Origin: CS2-K091 sp035527155
GTDB lineage: Bacteria; Planctomycetota; Phycisphaerae; Sedimentisphaerales; Anaerobacaceae
Assembly (NCBI GenBank): GCA_035527155.1
Contig: DATLBB010000189.1
Span: 1 to 16,588, forward strand
DNA length: 16,588 nt
Direction of reading: 5' to 3'
Of the stretch, positions 1 to 6,269 are shown piece after piece. Position 1 is the stretch's first letter; each line of letters opens with the position of its first letter. The notes under the pieces are model-generated. The model saw only the letters and a list, made by a program, of their open reading frames with translations. It was not told the DNA's origin and searched no databases. Made by a program: the position numbers and the translations under genes.

Positions 1-203
1 TAGGAATGGGAGTCGGCTTTACATTGACCTTGTGTGTTCTGGCGGGCGTAAGGGAGTTACTATCGACGGGAATGATATTCGAGGCAAAATTGATGCCAGA
101 TTGGTTTGTGCCGTGGGCAGCGATGGGCATGCCGGTAGGAGCGTTTATAACTTTAGGGCTGCTGCTTGGACTTGTGAATATACTGAGCAAAAAAAAGGCT
201 TGA
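1..203 (+). CDS. rnfE: RnfE, C-terminal part (electron transport complex subunit E)
   Basis: This is the 3' end of a gene that begins before the window; the first complete codon is at 3 and the stop is TGA at 201-203. About 66 residues remain. They contain the MGVGFTLTL and VREL segments and the PVGAFITLGLLLG membrane segment that end the RnfE/NqrD family (Rnf-Nqr, PF02508), followed by a lysine tail. RnfE is an integral membrane subunit of the Rnf complex, which moves electrons between ferredoxin and NAD+ and couples this to Na+ or H+ transport. The order E-A-B matches clostridial-type rnfCDGEAB operons, so C, D and G should lie upstream. rnfA starts 12 bases later. The choice of Rnf over Nqr rests on the rnfB gene that follows. 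Confidence 0.9.
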   Translation, partial: GMGVGFTLTLCVLAGVRELLSTGMIFEAKLMPDWFVPWAAMGMPVGAFITLGLLLGLVNILSKKKA

Positions 204-215
204 TAGGAAAGATTT

Positions 216-806
216 ATGAGCACGCTTAATACCCTGCTTTTAGGATTTATATCCATAGTTTTGATTAATAACCTCGTGTTTACGAAGTTTCTGGGGATAT
301 GTCCCTATCTTGGTGTATCGGGGCGAATCGATATGGCCTTCGGAATGGGGATGGCGGTGACGTTTGTTGTAACACTGAGCGGGACACTGACGTGGCTGAT
401 TGACCACCTTATTCTGATGCCAACAGGCCTTGAAGTTACGCGATACGTGTGCTTTATATTGGTTATAGCCGGCGCCGTTCAGCTTGTGGAGATGTATGTG
501 CGAAAATTTTTCCCCAGCCTGTATGAGAGCTTTGGGATATTTCTGCCGCTTATTACAACCAATTGTGCCATCTTAGGGCTCTGTTTGTTTATTAACCTGT
601 GGGGCATTGACAAACTGCTCGAAGCAGTAGTGCTTAGCTTCGGAGCGGGTATCGGCTTTACAATGGCCATTTGCATTATGGCCGGTATCCGAGAGAATCT
701 GAATATGGCCGACGTGCCGGAGTGCCTGAAAGGCGCACCGATTACGTTGATTACCGCGGGTTTGCTTACGTTGGCGTTTATGGGTTTTGCGGGAATGATA
801 AGATGA
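216..806 (+). CDS. rnfA: RnfA, electron transport complex membrane subunit A
   Basis: The product has 196 residues, close to the usual length of about 193, and six or so hydrophobic segments of the Rnf-Nqr family (PF02508). Cys29 (in FLGICPYL) and Cys117 (in LPLITTNCAILG) match the cysteine positions that, in the homologous NqrD/NqrE pair, hold an intramembrane iron-sulfur cluster shared between the two subunits. RnfA would pair with RnfE in this way. The ATG follows an AGGAAAG ribosome site by about 5 bases, and only 12 bases separate it from rnfE, so the two are co-transcribed. The C-terminal half (GIRENLNMADVP, then GAPITLITAGLL) is typical of RnfA/NqrE. Confidence 0.95.
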   Translation: MSTLNTLLLGFISIVLINNLVFTKFLGICPYLGVSGRIDMAFGMGMAVTFVVTLSGTLTWLIDHLILMPTGLEVTRYVCFILVIAGAVQLVEMYVRKFFPSLYESFGIFLPLITTNCAILGLCLFINLWGIDKLLEAVVLSFGAGIGFTMAICIMAGIRENLNMADVPECLKGAPITLITAGLLTLAFMGFAGMIR

Positions 807-811
807 TATAG

Positions 812-847
812 TTCGTAGTTATGAGTTCGTAGCTCATAGACTACGAA
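812..847 (+). repeat. Hairpin between rnfA and rnfB
   Basis: TTCGTAG at 812-818 pairs perfectly with CTACGAA at 841-847, and TATGAG at 820-825 pairs with CTCATA at 833-838. This gives a 13-bp stem with a small internal bulge (T819 against G839-A840) and the 7-base loop TTCGTAG at 826-832. The loop repeats the outer arm, so the element also reads as two TTCGTAG copies at a 14-base period. It starts 6 bases after the rnfA stop and ends 17 bases before the rnfB start. No T-run follows, so it is not a classic intrinsic terminator. An RNA-stability or processing element, or a decayed simple repeat, are both possible. Confidence 0.7.
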
Positions 848-863
848 AAACGGACAACGAACA

Positions 864-1742
864 ATGAATTATTTGGAATTATGGAATAGCGCGTGGCCTG
901 CCGGTCTGACTATGCTGGGTTTGGGAAGCGGGTTTGCGGTGGTGCTTCTGATTGCCAGCGTAAAGCTAAAGGTCGAAGTCGACCCGAAAATCGAGCAAAT
1001 CCAGCAGGCCCTGCCAAATCTTAACTGCGGCGCTTGCGGTTTTGCCGGCTGCGCTCAATATGCGAAAGGAGTTTCAGAAAATCCCGAACTACTCGGCAGA
1101 TGCGCACCGGGCGGACCAGAAACAACAGCTAAAATCGCAGGTATACTGAACCTTCAAATCAGCGATTCCGGCCCTGCTGAAAGGCCGATAGTGTACTGCC
1201 GCGCCAGGACTTCGGACAAAAACGTATATGGACAATATCACGGCATACCAACGTGTACAGCCGCAAATGCGCTGGCCAACGTACAGGCGTGTAAATTCGG
1301 GTGTCTGGGCTTCGGCGACTGCATAAGTGCGTGCAAATTCGATGCGCTCCACATGGTTGACGGGCTGGCAACTGTTGACTATGAGAAATGTACCGGCTGC
1401 GGCGCGTGTTCAAGGACATGCCCCCGCAATCTGATTGAAATGGTGCCTTTCAGTTGCGAAAATATGATGACAGTGGCGTGCAGCAGTAAAGAGGCCGGTA
1501 AGAGCACACGGGGGATGTGCAAAGTCGGGTGTATCGGCTGCGGCATCTGTGCGAAAAAAAGCGATATGTTCACCGTTGAAGAGAATTTGGCCAGGCTGGA
1601 TTACAAAAAATACGAGCGTACCGAGGAAACCGAAGCCGCCTTTAACAAATGCCCGACGGGTGTAATTATCTATGTCGGCAAATCCGCACCCAAACCACGC
1701 GTACCCGCCAAAAAAGCTGCAAGCGTCCAAACAAGCGAATAG
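864..1742 (+). CDS. rnfB: RnfB, iron-sulfur subunit of the Rnf complex
   Basis: The 292-residue product starts with one membrane segment (about residues 12-33). Next comes the Fe-S domain (PF04060) with Cys55, Cys58, Cys63 and Cys80 in a C-X2-C-X4-C-X16-C pattern. The ferredoxin-like region follows: a cluster motif around CKFGCLGFGDCISAC, a classic CTGCGACSRTCP motif, then CKVGCIGCGIC with a later CP cysteine. This long, cysteine-rich layout is the clostridial type of RnfB, which takes electrons from reduced ferredoxin and passes them to the membrane part. One cluster motif ends ACKFDAL where ACPFDAL is usual. The ATG lacks a recognisable ribosome site (ACGAACAATG). RnfB is the last gene of the operon; the next gene faces it. 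Confidence 0.95.
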   Translation: MNYLELWNSAWPAGLTMLGLGSGFAVVLLIASVKLKVEVDPKIEQIQQALPNLNCGACGFAGCAQYAKGVSENPELLGRCAPGGPETTAKIAGILNLQISDSGPAERPIVYCRARTSDKNVYGQYHGIPTCTAANALANVQACKFGCLGFGDCISACKFDALHMVDGLATVDYEKCTGCGACSRTCPRNLIEMVPFSCENMMTVACSSKEAGKSTRGMCKVGCIGCGICAKKSDMFTVEENLARLDYKKYERTEETEAAFNKCPTGVIIYVGKSAPKPRVPAKKAASVQTSE

Positions 1743-1773
1743 AAAAACCAAACGATGTATCATTATCAACAAA

Positions 1774-2832
1774 TCACTCTATGTATTTTTCAGCGCCGGT
1801 GGTCTTGATAAGCTGATACTCCGGGGATGGAGTCAAGAGGATTGCCTCGGTTCCGGGTGTTTTCTCGATTAAGGCAAGTCCTTTTTCTGCTCCCATCACG
1901 CTGACCGCAGTCGCGAGGGCGTCGGCATGAATTGCATTTTGCGAAATAATAGTTGCGCTTGACAAGCCTACCGCACCGGCCCCGGTCTTGCGGTCCATGA
2001 TGTGACTATGTTTTTTGCCTTCTATTAAAACGAATCGCCGATATCCTCCGCTGGTAGCAACGGCGGCGTTTTCCAATTTCAAGACGAGCAAGACCTGACC
2101 TGCACCAACGACATGATTTTGTTCTCCGGCTTCGATTTGTGTTGGGTTCTGCAGGCCGACTCGCCAGGTGTCTCTGTCCTGCCGGGGCAGGCCAAAGCAT
2201 CGAATGTCGCCGCCGACATCGACCATTCCGCCGATAGCCCCACCGGTTTGCATTGCCTCAATTGCCCTGTCAATTGCGTATCCTTTCGCTATGCCGCCTA
2301 AATCCAGCTTCATACCGTCAACGGCAAATCGCACAGTCAATTCGTTTGCGTCGAGGTAGAGTTTTTCATAGCCGACTTTCGAGCGAGCCTGCTCAAGTTC
2401 GGCATCAGTAGGGACAGAATTAGCCTCGGCCGCCGAACGCCAGAGCTTGGTGAGCGGCCCAATTGTTATATCAAACGCGCCTTCGGAAAGCCTGCTAAAC
2501 TCGGCGCTTTTCTGCAAGACCTCGAATGTTGACCTGCTGACTTTGACCGGCCCCTTGAATGCGTCCCGGTTCACCTTACTTATTTCCGAGTTGCTTTTGT
2601 AATCGCTCATCAGGTCATCAACTTTTTGAATTTCTGCAAAAGCGGTCTCGACACATTTCTTTGCTTTGTCCGGGTCTTTAGAAACGGCTTTGAGGTGGGC
2701 GAATGTCCCCATAACCAGCCGATAGCCACTATCGGCTTCGATGCGCTTCTTAGGCCAGGAAACATACAAGACCGCAAGCAAAGAGACTGCGACAATAATG
2801 TCAATTGCAAGCCGACGACTTTTCTTTTTCAT
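1774..2832 (-). CDS. apbE: FAD:protein FMN transferase (ApbE family)
   Basis: The 352-residue product belongs to the ApbE family (PF02424), which uses FAD to attach FMN covalently to a Ser/Thr of target proteins, including the RnfD, RnfG, NqrB and NqrC subunits. Visible motifs are MGT (41-43), FDITIGPLTKLW (120-131), LDLGGIAKGYAID (176-188), VDVGGDI (204-210), ATSGGYRR (259-266), HIMDRKTG (277-284) and the metal-site region HADALATA (302-309). HIMDRKTG has Arg where the family usually has Pro. Residues 8-26 form a hydrophobic anchor without a lipobox cysteine, so it looks membrane-tethered rather than a lipoprotein. The ATG at 2830-2832 was chosen because an upstream extension lacks family features and would run through the divergent promoter. 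It converges on rnfB with a 31-base gap. Confidence 0.92.
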   Translation of the reverse strand: MKKKSRRLAIDIIVAVSLLAVLYVSWPKKRIEADSGYRLVMGTFAHLKAVSKDPDKAKKCVETAFAEIQKVDDLMSDYKSNSEISKVNRDAFKGPVKVSRSTFEVLQKSAEFSRLSEGAFDITIGPLTKLWRSAAEANSVPTDAELEQARSKVGYEKLYLDANELTVRFAVDGMKLDLGGIAKGYAIDRAIEAMQTGGAIGGMVDVGGDIRCFGLPRQDRDTWRVGLQNPTQIEAGEQNHVVGAGQVLLVLKLENAAVATSGGYRRFVLIEGKKHSHIMDRKTGAGAVGLSSATIISQNAIHADALATAVSVMGAEKGLALIEKTPGTEAILLTPSPEYQLIKTTGAEKYIE

Positions 2833-2894
2833 AAAAACCTTCCAATAACAAGAACAAGCACAATAACAGCGAACAGCACACAGGCTATACGCCA

Positions 2895-2922
2895 AACGGC
2901 AATTATACTGTATAATGCCGTT
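2895..2922. promoter_or_regulatory. Palindromic divergent promoter with symmetric -10 boxes
   Basis: AACGGCA at 2895-2901 and TTATAC at 2903-2908 mirror GTATAA at 2910-2915 and TGCCGTT at 2916-2922. This is a 13-bp inverted repeat around T2909 with one extra A on the left. TATAAT lies on the plus strand at 2911-2916 and on the minus strand at 2907-2902, so one element can serve both divergent genes. The -35 regions are weak on both sides (TACGCC on plus at a 17-base spacer). The right arm ends one base before the GTG start of the radical SAM gene. A repressor operator overlapping both -10 boxes is equally compatible. Confidence 0.6.
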
Positions 2923-4716
2923 GTGAATAAGAAAGAAGAAACAATATTGTCCGAGCGCGTAGGGCGCGAGTTTCTGCCATTTGTTCGCAAGCCGAGCAGA
3001 TACATCGGCGGCGAGATAAATCAAATCAAAAAAGACCCGGCTCAATGCAGCCTGACGGTCGCGCTGTGCTTTCCGGATGTTTACGAAGTGGCGATGAGTT
3101 ATACGGGCCTGATGGTTGTTTACGATGTTATCAACAAAATGGAGGGAGTGGCCGCTGAGCGAGTTTTTGCGCCGTGGATTGACGCTGAAAAAATACTACG
3201 CGAAAAAAAGATCGTGCTGTTTAGTCTGGAATCGAAAGCATCACTAAAAAGTTTTGATATTGTGGGCTTTAGCTTAACCAACGAGCTCTGCTATAGCAAT
3301 GTGCTTAATATGCTCGACCTCGGCGGCCTGAATGTCCGCAGCAGTAAAAGAAGCGAAAACGAGCCATTGGTGATTGCGGGCGGCGGGCAGACAAACTGCT
3401 GTGAACCCCTTGCTGAGTTCGTTGACCTGTTTGTGCTCGGTGAGGGTGAAGAAACTGTTTTGAAGTTGGTCGAGTTAGTTAAGAGCCAAAAACAGGCTGG
3501 GGCAACAAAAACAGAAATCCTGTTTGCTGCTGCGCAAAAATTCGATTGGGCTTATGTTCCGGCCCTTTATGAGTTTGAATATGACGGAGCAAAGATAAAA
3601 TCGTTTCAATCGACAGCGGCCGAGCTGCGGCGTGGATTCAAAAATGCGGTGGTGGAGGATTTTGAAAACGCTGCCGCTCCGCTTCGGCCGATAGTTCCAT
3701 TTACCCAGGCTGTTCACGAACGAGTGAGCGTTGAGATTATGCGCGGCTGTCCGGGGCGATGCAGATTTTGCCAGGCGAGCTTCTGCAGGAGACCTATTCG
3801 ATACCGCAGTGTCGAAAGAATTATAGATATTGCAAAGGCCTGCTACGAGGCAACGGGATTCGATACGGTCAGCCTGCTGAGTCTGTCAACCGCAGATTAT
3901 CCGAAGCTCGAAGAATTAGTCGCGAGTCTGCAGGCATACTTTCGAGATAAATATGTCGGGCTGTCGCTGCCGAGTCTGCGGATTGAGAAATCGGCGATAG
4001 CAGGACTTGCTGAATCACTGAGTTCGGTTAGAAAAGGCGGGCTGACAATCGCGATTGAAGCGGCCAGTGAAAAACTAAGGCAGATTATCAATAAGCCACT
4101 TAAAGATGAGGATTTGTTTGCAGCGGCGGAGGCGGCATACCGGGCAGGGTGGCATAAATTAAAGCTATACTTTATGGTCGGTTTGCCCGGTGAAACCGAA
4201 GAAGATATCAAACAAATTGTGCATCTGTCATTTCAATTGGCGAAAGTTCGTAAAAAGGTTGACGGCAAGACAGGCCAAATCAACATAACAATAAGCTGGT
4301 TTGTGCCGAAGGCGCATACGCCGTTCGGGTGGCTCGGGCAAAAACCGAAATCGTATTTCGAGCAGGCAAAAAAGATAATACTGGACGAGAAAAGAAAACT
4401 ACGTGCAAGATTTTTGCAGTTTAAGTTCCACAATATAGAACTCAGCGTTCTGGAGTCGGCGATGGGTAGAGGCGACAGACGGCTGTGCGAGGTTATTGAA
4501 ACGGCGTGGCGGGATGGTGCGAGGTTCGATTTGTGGGACGAGTGCTTCGGCTATATGCTCTGGCAGAAGGCGTTTGAAAAGTTCGGGATGGATGTTGAAA
4601 AGCTCGCAGAGAGAGAATTTGGGCGTGAGGAGATTCTGCCCTGGGAGCATCTTGGGGGGCCGGAGAAAGAGTATCTGCTTGGACATTTGGATAAAGTAAA
4701 AATAGTGAGTGGTTAA
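2923..4716 (+). CDS. B12-binding-like radical SAM protein, TIGR03960 type
   Basis: The product is about 597 residues. The N-terminal half (PDVYEVAMSYTGLMVVYDVI, AERVFAPW, LFSLESK, LCYSNVLNMLDL, LGEGEE) is a Rossmann-like region resembling B12-binding domains, though no DXHXXG cobalamin motif is visible. Cys276, Cys280 and Cys283 form the radical SAM CX3CX2C motif (RGCPGRCRFCQ). The tail (EILPWEHL) is typical of TIGR03960, a family of unknown function often found with a TIGR03936/DUF2344 partner, which is absent next door here. I chose GTG 2923 because the conserved start (FLPFVRKPSRYIGGEIN) comes about 17 residues later and the frame upstream overlaps apbE. TTG at 2947 is an alternative. No SD precedes GTG 2923. 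The gene is divergent from apbE; function cannot be named. Confidence 0.88.
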   Translation: MNKKEETILSERVGREFLPFVRKPSRYIGGEINQIKKDPAQCSLTVALCFPDVYEVAMSYTGLMVVYDVINKMEGVAAERVFAPWIDAEKILREKKIVLFSLESKASLKSFDIVGFSLTNELCYSNVLNMLDLGGLNVRSSKRSENEPLVIAGGGQTNCCEPLAEFVDLFVLGEGEETVLKLVELVKSQKQAGATKTEILFAAAQKFDWAYVPALYEFEYDGAKIKSFQSTAAELRRGFKNAVVEDFENAAAPLRPIVPFTQAVHERVSVEIMRGCPGRCRFCQASFCRRPIRYRSVERIIDIAKACYEATGFDTVSLLSLSTADYPKLEELVASLQAYFRDKYVGLSLPSLRIEKSAIAGLAESLSSVRKGGLTIAIEAASEKLRQIINKPLKDEDLFAAAEAAYRAGWHKLKLYFMVGLPGETEEDIKQIVHLSFQLAKVRKKVDGKTGQINITISWFVPKAHTPFGWLGQKPKSYFEQAKKIILDEKRKLRARFLQFKFHNIELSVLESAMGRGDRRLCEVIETAWRDGARFDLWDECFGYMLWQKAFEKFGMDVEKLAEREFGREEILPWEHLGGPEKEYLLGHLDKVKIVSG

Positions 4717-4732
4717 TTGGTGAGTGGTTAAT
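4705..4732 (+). repeat. Two direct copies of GTGAGTGGTTAAT, one holding a stop codon
   Basis: GTGAGTGGTTAAT occurs at 4705-4717 and again at 4720-4732, a 15-base period. The stop of the radical SAM gene (TAA 4714-4716) and its last codons, encoding VSG, lie inside the first copy. The current C-terminus may therefore come from the repeat rather than the ancestral gene end. Confidence 0.75.
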
Positions 4733-4805
4733 CAGGTGGAAGGAATTGAGAATTTATAATGCCGATTATTGCCAAGACGGTGGCTTATGGGTTCTTTAAA
4801 AATAT

Positions 4806-4832
4806 GGGTATATGAAAAATTGAGTTATACCC
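4806..4832. repeat. Inverted repeat GGGTATA / TATACCC
   Basis: GGGTATA at 4806-4812 pairs with TATACCC at 4826-4832 across a 13-base loop. It lies 90 bases past the radical SAM stop and no T-run follows, so it is a poor terminator candidate. Chance or a weak operator are possible. Confidence 0.4.
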
Positions 4833-4875
4833 AAGCTTCTCCTTCGACTTAGCTCAGGACAGGGCTTGAGGCTGC
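4833..4875. repeat. Fragment resembling a widespread intergenic element
   Basis: The stretch with CCTTCGACTTAGCTCAGGAC and a following AGGGCTTGAGG resembles the TTCGACTTCGCTCAGGACAGG-type intergenic repeat seen in many unrelated bacterial genomes. Only one copy is in the window, so copy number cannot be judged here. The identification rests on memory of the motif. Confidence 0.4.
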
Positions 4876-4944
4876 CACGCATCGTTTTGCATCGGCGTAG
4901 CGGTTATGGCCAAACGAAAATACCCGATATGATAAAATGGCAAG

Positions 4945-4973
4945 TTGCATACCTTTGGGGGATGTGGTATAAG
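4945..4973 (+). promoter_or_regulatory. Candidate sigma-70 promoter for prfB
   Basis: TTGCAT at 4945-4950 and TATAAG at 4968-4973 are separated by exactly 17 bases. The -10 matches five of six consensus bases; the -35 matches only the TTG. A transcript from here would start near 4980, so its leader of about 47 bases would consist almost entirely of the heptamer array. A second possible -10 (TATGAT, 4928-4933) has a poorer -35. Confidence 0.4.
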
Positions 4974-4982
4974 GACAAGAGG

Positions 4983-5024
4983 ACAGAATACAGAAAACAG
5001 AAGACAGAAAACAGAGGACAGAAT
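4983..5024 (+). repeat. Six perfect ACAGA heptamers in the prfB leader
   Basis: ACAGA occurs at 4983, 4990, 4997, 5004, 5011 and 5018, each followed by a two-base linker (AT, AA, AG, AA, GG, AT): six units of exactly 7 bases. The last GG linker makes AGAGGA at 5013-5018, a plausible SD site 8 bases before the prfB ATG at 5027. The repeat therefore seems to supply the ribosome site. Changes in unit number would lengthen the leader but leave the reading frame alone. Confidence 0.85.
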
Positions 5025-5026
5025 AT

Positions 5027-6134
5027 ATGGAAGCAGCGGAATTAAGAACAGCGATACAAAAGCTAACGGCCCGGGTTGAAAAAATTCGGGACTGGCTTTG
5101 ACTTGTCGAATAAGAAAACGGCCCTTGGAAAGCTGGAAAATAAGATGTCCGGAGTGGGTTTCTGGGACAATCCGGATACAGCCCAATCCGTAGTCTCTCA
5201 ATTAAGCACACTTAAATCAGTAATTGAGCCGGTGGAAGAAATCCAGCACGAGGTCGAAGACATGAGAGAGCTGTTCGAGCTGGCTGAGGCTGAGTCAGAT
5301 GAGGAAGAGCTGATACAATTAGAAGATGACCTGGCAAACCTGATAAAAAAGTGTGAGCAAATCGAATTGTCGGGGCTGCTGTCCCGGCCGGACGATATGA
5401 AGAACTGCTTCTTCAGTATTCACGCGGGGGCCGGTGGGACGGAAAGCTGCGATTGGGCCAATATGCTACTTCGAATGTATAGCCGACACTTTGAAAAAAA
5501 CAAATACAAGTTCCGGGAGCTCGATATTACGCCGGGAGAAGAGACGGGAATACGGTCAATTACACTGCGGGTGAGCGGGCCTTTTGCATACGGGAAACTG
5601 TCGTGCGAGACAGGTGTGCATCGGCTTGTACGGATAAGTCCGTTCGATTCAAATAAGCGGCGACATACGAGTTTTGCGGCGGTGGATTGTATTCCTGAAT
5701 TCGATGACGATGTCGATATTGAAATAAAAGAAGACGATTTGCGGATTGACTTTTACCGTGCCAGCGGGGCCGGTGGGCAGCATGTAAATAAGGTAAGCTC
5801 AGCAGTGCGGATTACACATCAGCCGACCGGTATCGTAGTGCAATGTCAGAACGAACGAAGCCAGCATAAAAACCGGGCCCAGGCGATGAAGGTACTCAAG
5901 GCAAAATTATATATGCTGGAGCAGCAAAAACGCGACGCCGAGCTGGCGAGACTGTATAGCGAGAAGGGCGAAATCGCCTGGGGAAACCAGATACGAAGCT
6001 ATGTCCTTCAGCCGTACAAAATGGTTAAAGACCATCGCACTAACTTTCAGACGGGCAACGTGGACGCGGTATTAGACGGCGAACTCAACGACTTTATCGA
6101 AAGCTATCTAAGATATAGAGCTAAGAGCAAGTAA
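5027..6134 (+). CDS. prfB: Peptide chain release factor 2, with programmed +1 frameshift
   Basis: RF2 releases finished proteins at UGA and UAA codons. Translation starts at ATG 5027 and runs 24 codons to an in-frame TGA at 5099-5101; the rest is in the +1 frame from GAC 5100. The joined product has 368 residues, normal for RF2. Beyond the shift come the PCRF domain (PF03462), the stop-codon-reading SPF tripeptide (204-206, in VRISPFDSNKRRHTSF) and the catalytic GGQ (249-251, in SGAGGQHVNK). Both lie one residue before their E. coli positions, as expected with the TGA at codon 25 instead of 26. A TTG at 5076 opens the second frame without a shift but would drop the N-terminal helix; it is not the real start. 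A plain gene caller will mis-start this gene. Confidence 0.96.
5087..5102 (+). promoter_or_regulatory. prfB autoregulatory frameshift site CTT-TGA-C
   Basis: CTT at 5096-5098 followed by TGA at 5099-5101 and C at 5102 is the canonical RF2 slippery stop. Low RF2 leaves TGA unread, the ribosome slips +1, and more RF2 is made. In E. coli an internal AGGGGG sits three bases before CTT and stimulates the slip. Here the equivalent positions 5087-5092 read CGGGAC, keeping only three central G residues, followed by TGG. The stimulator is therefore weakened. Confidence 0.9.
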
Positions 6135-6192
6135 AAAAGCCATAGATGAATACAGATTAACACTGTTAGAAACTAAAAAAGAAAAAAATGGG

Positions 6193-6232
6193 TTCCTGCA
6201 TCTGCTTTCGCAGGCACAGGATTGCGCAGGAA
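6193..6232. repeat. Dispersed-type hairpin with GGAATGACA end
   Basis: TTCCTGC at 6193-6199 pairs with GCAGGAA at 6226-6232, and inside it CTGC (6202-6205) pairs with GCAG (6210-6213) around TTTC. The element ends GCAGGAATGACA, closely matching GCGGGAATGACA of the second copy near 10483. Such elements are common between genes in many bacteria. It lies in the prfB-pepA spacer (6135-6269), which also holds a degenerate 10-base repeat at about 6141-6162. Confidence 0.6.
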
Positions 6233-6269
6233 TGACATAAAAAAGGCAAAGTAAATTAAGGCAAAAAAG

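Larger units (their letters stand above)
4717..5026. other. 310-base spacer between the radical SAM gene and prfB
   Basis: No convincing gene is present. From left to right the spacer holds the end of the direct repeat, a 7-bp inverted repeat (4806-4832), a dispersed-element-like stretch (about 4833-4875), a candidate promoter (4945-4973) and a heptamer array (4983-5024). A short frame at 4759-4815 (18 residues) has no nearby ribosome site and was not called. Confidence 0.7.

Noticed and set aside
186..197. Run of eight A residues near the rnfE stop as a slippage site
   Set aside because: It lies three codons from the end, the frame is intact, and AAA/AAG codons for a lysine tail explain it.
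1410..1772. Minus-strand open frame opposite rnfB
   Set aside because: It is an antisense shadow of the cysteine-rich rnfB coding sequence with no protein family features.
2626..2922. Upstream extension of the radical SAM frame into the apbE region
   Set aside because: The added 99 codons overlap apbE antisense, cross the palindromic promoter and have no counterpart in the family.
4759..4815. Short frame of 18 codons that could be a leader peptide before prfB
   Set aside because: It has no SD at a workable distance and no attenuator-like structure specific to it, and it overlaps the inverted repeat at 4806.
5076..5102. TTG start for an unshifted release factor reading frame
   Set aside because: It would remove the conserved RF2 N-terminus, while ATG 5027 plus the CTT-TGA-C shift restores full length and the standard positions of SPF and GGQ.
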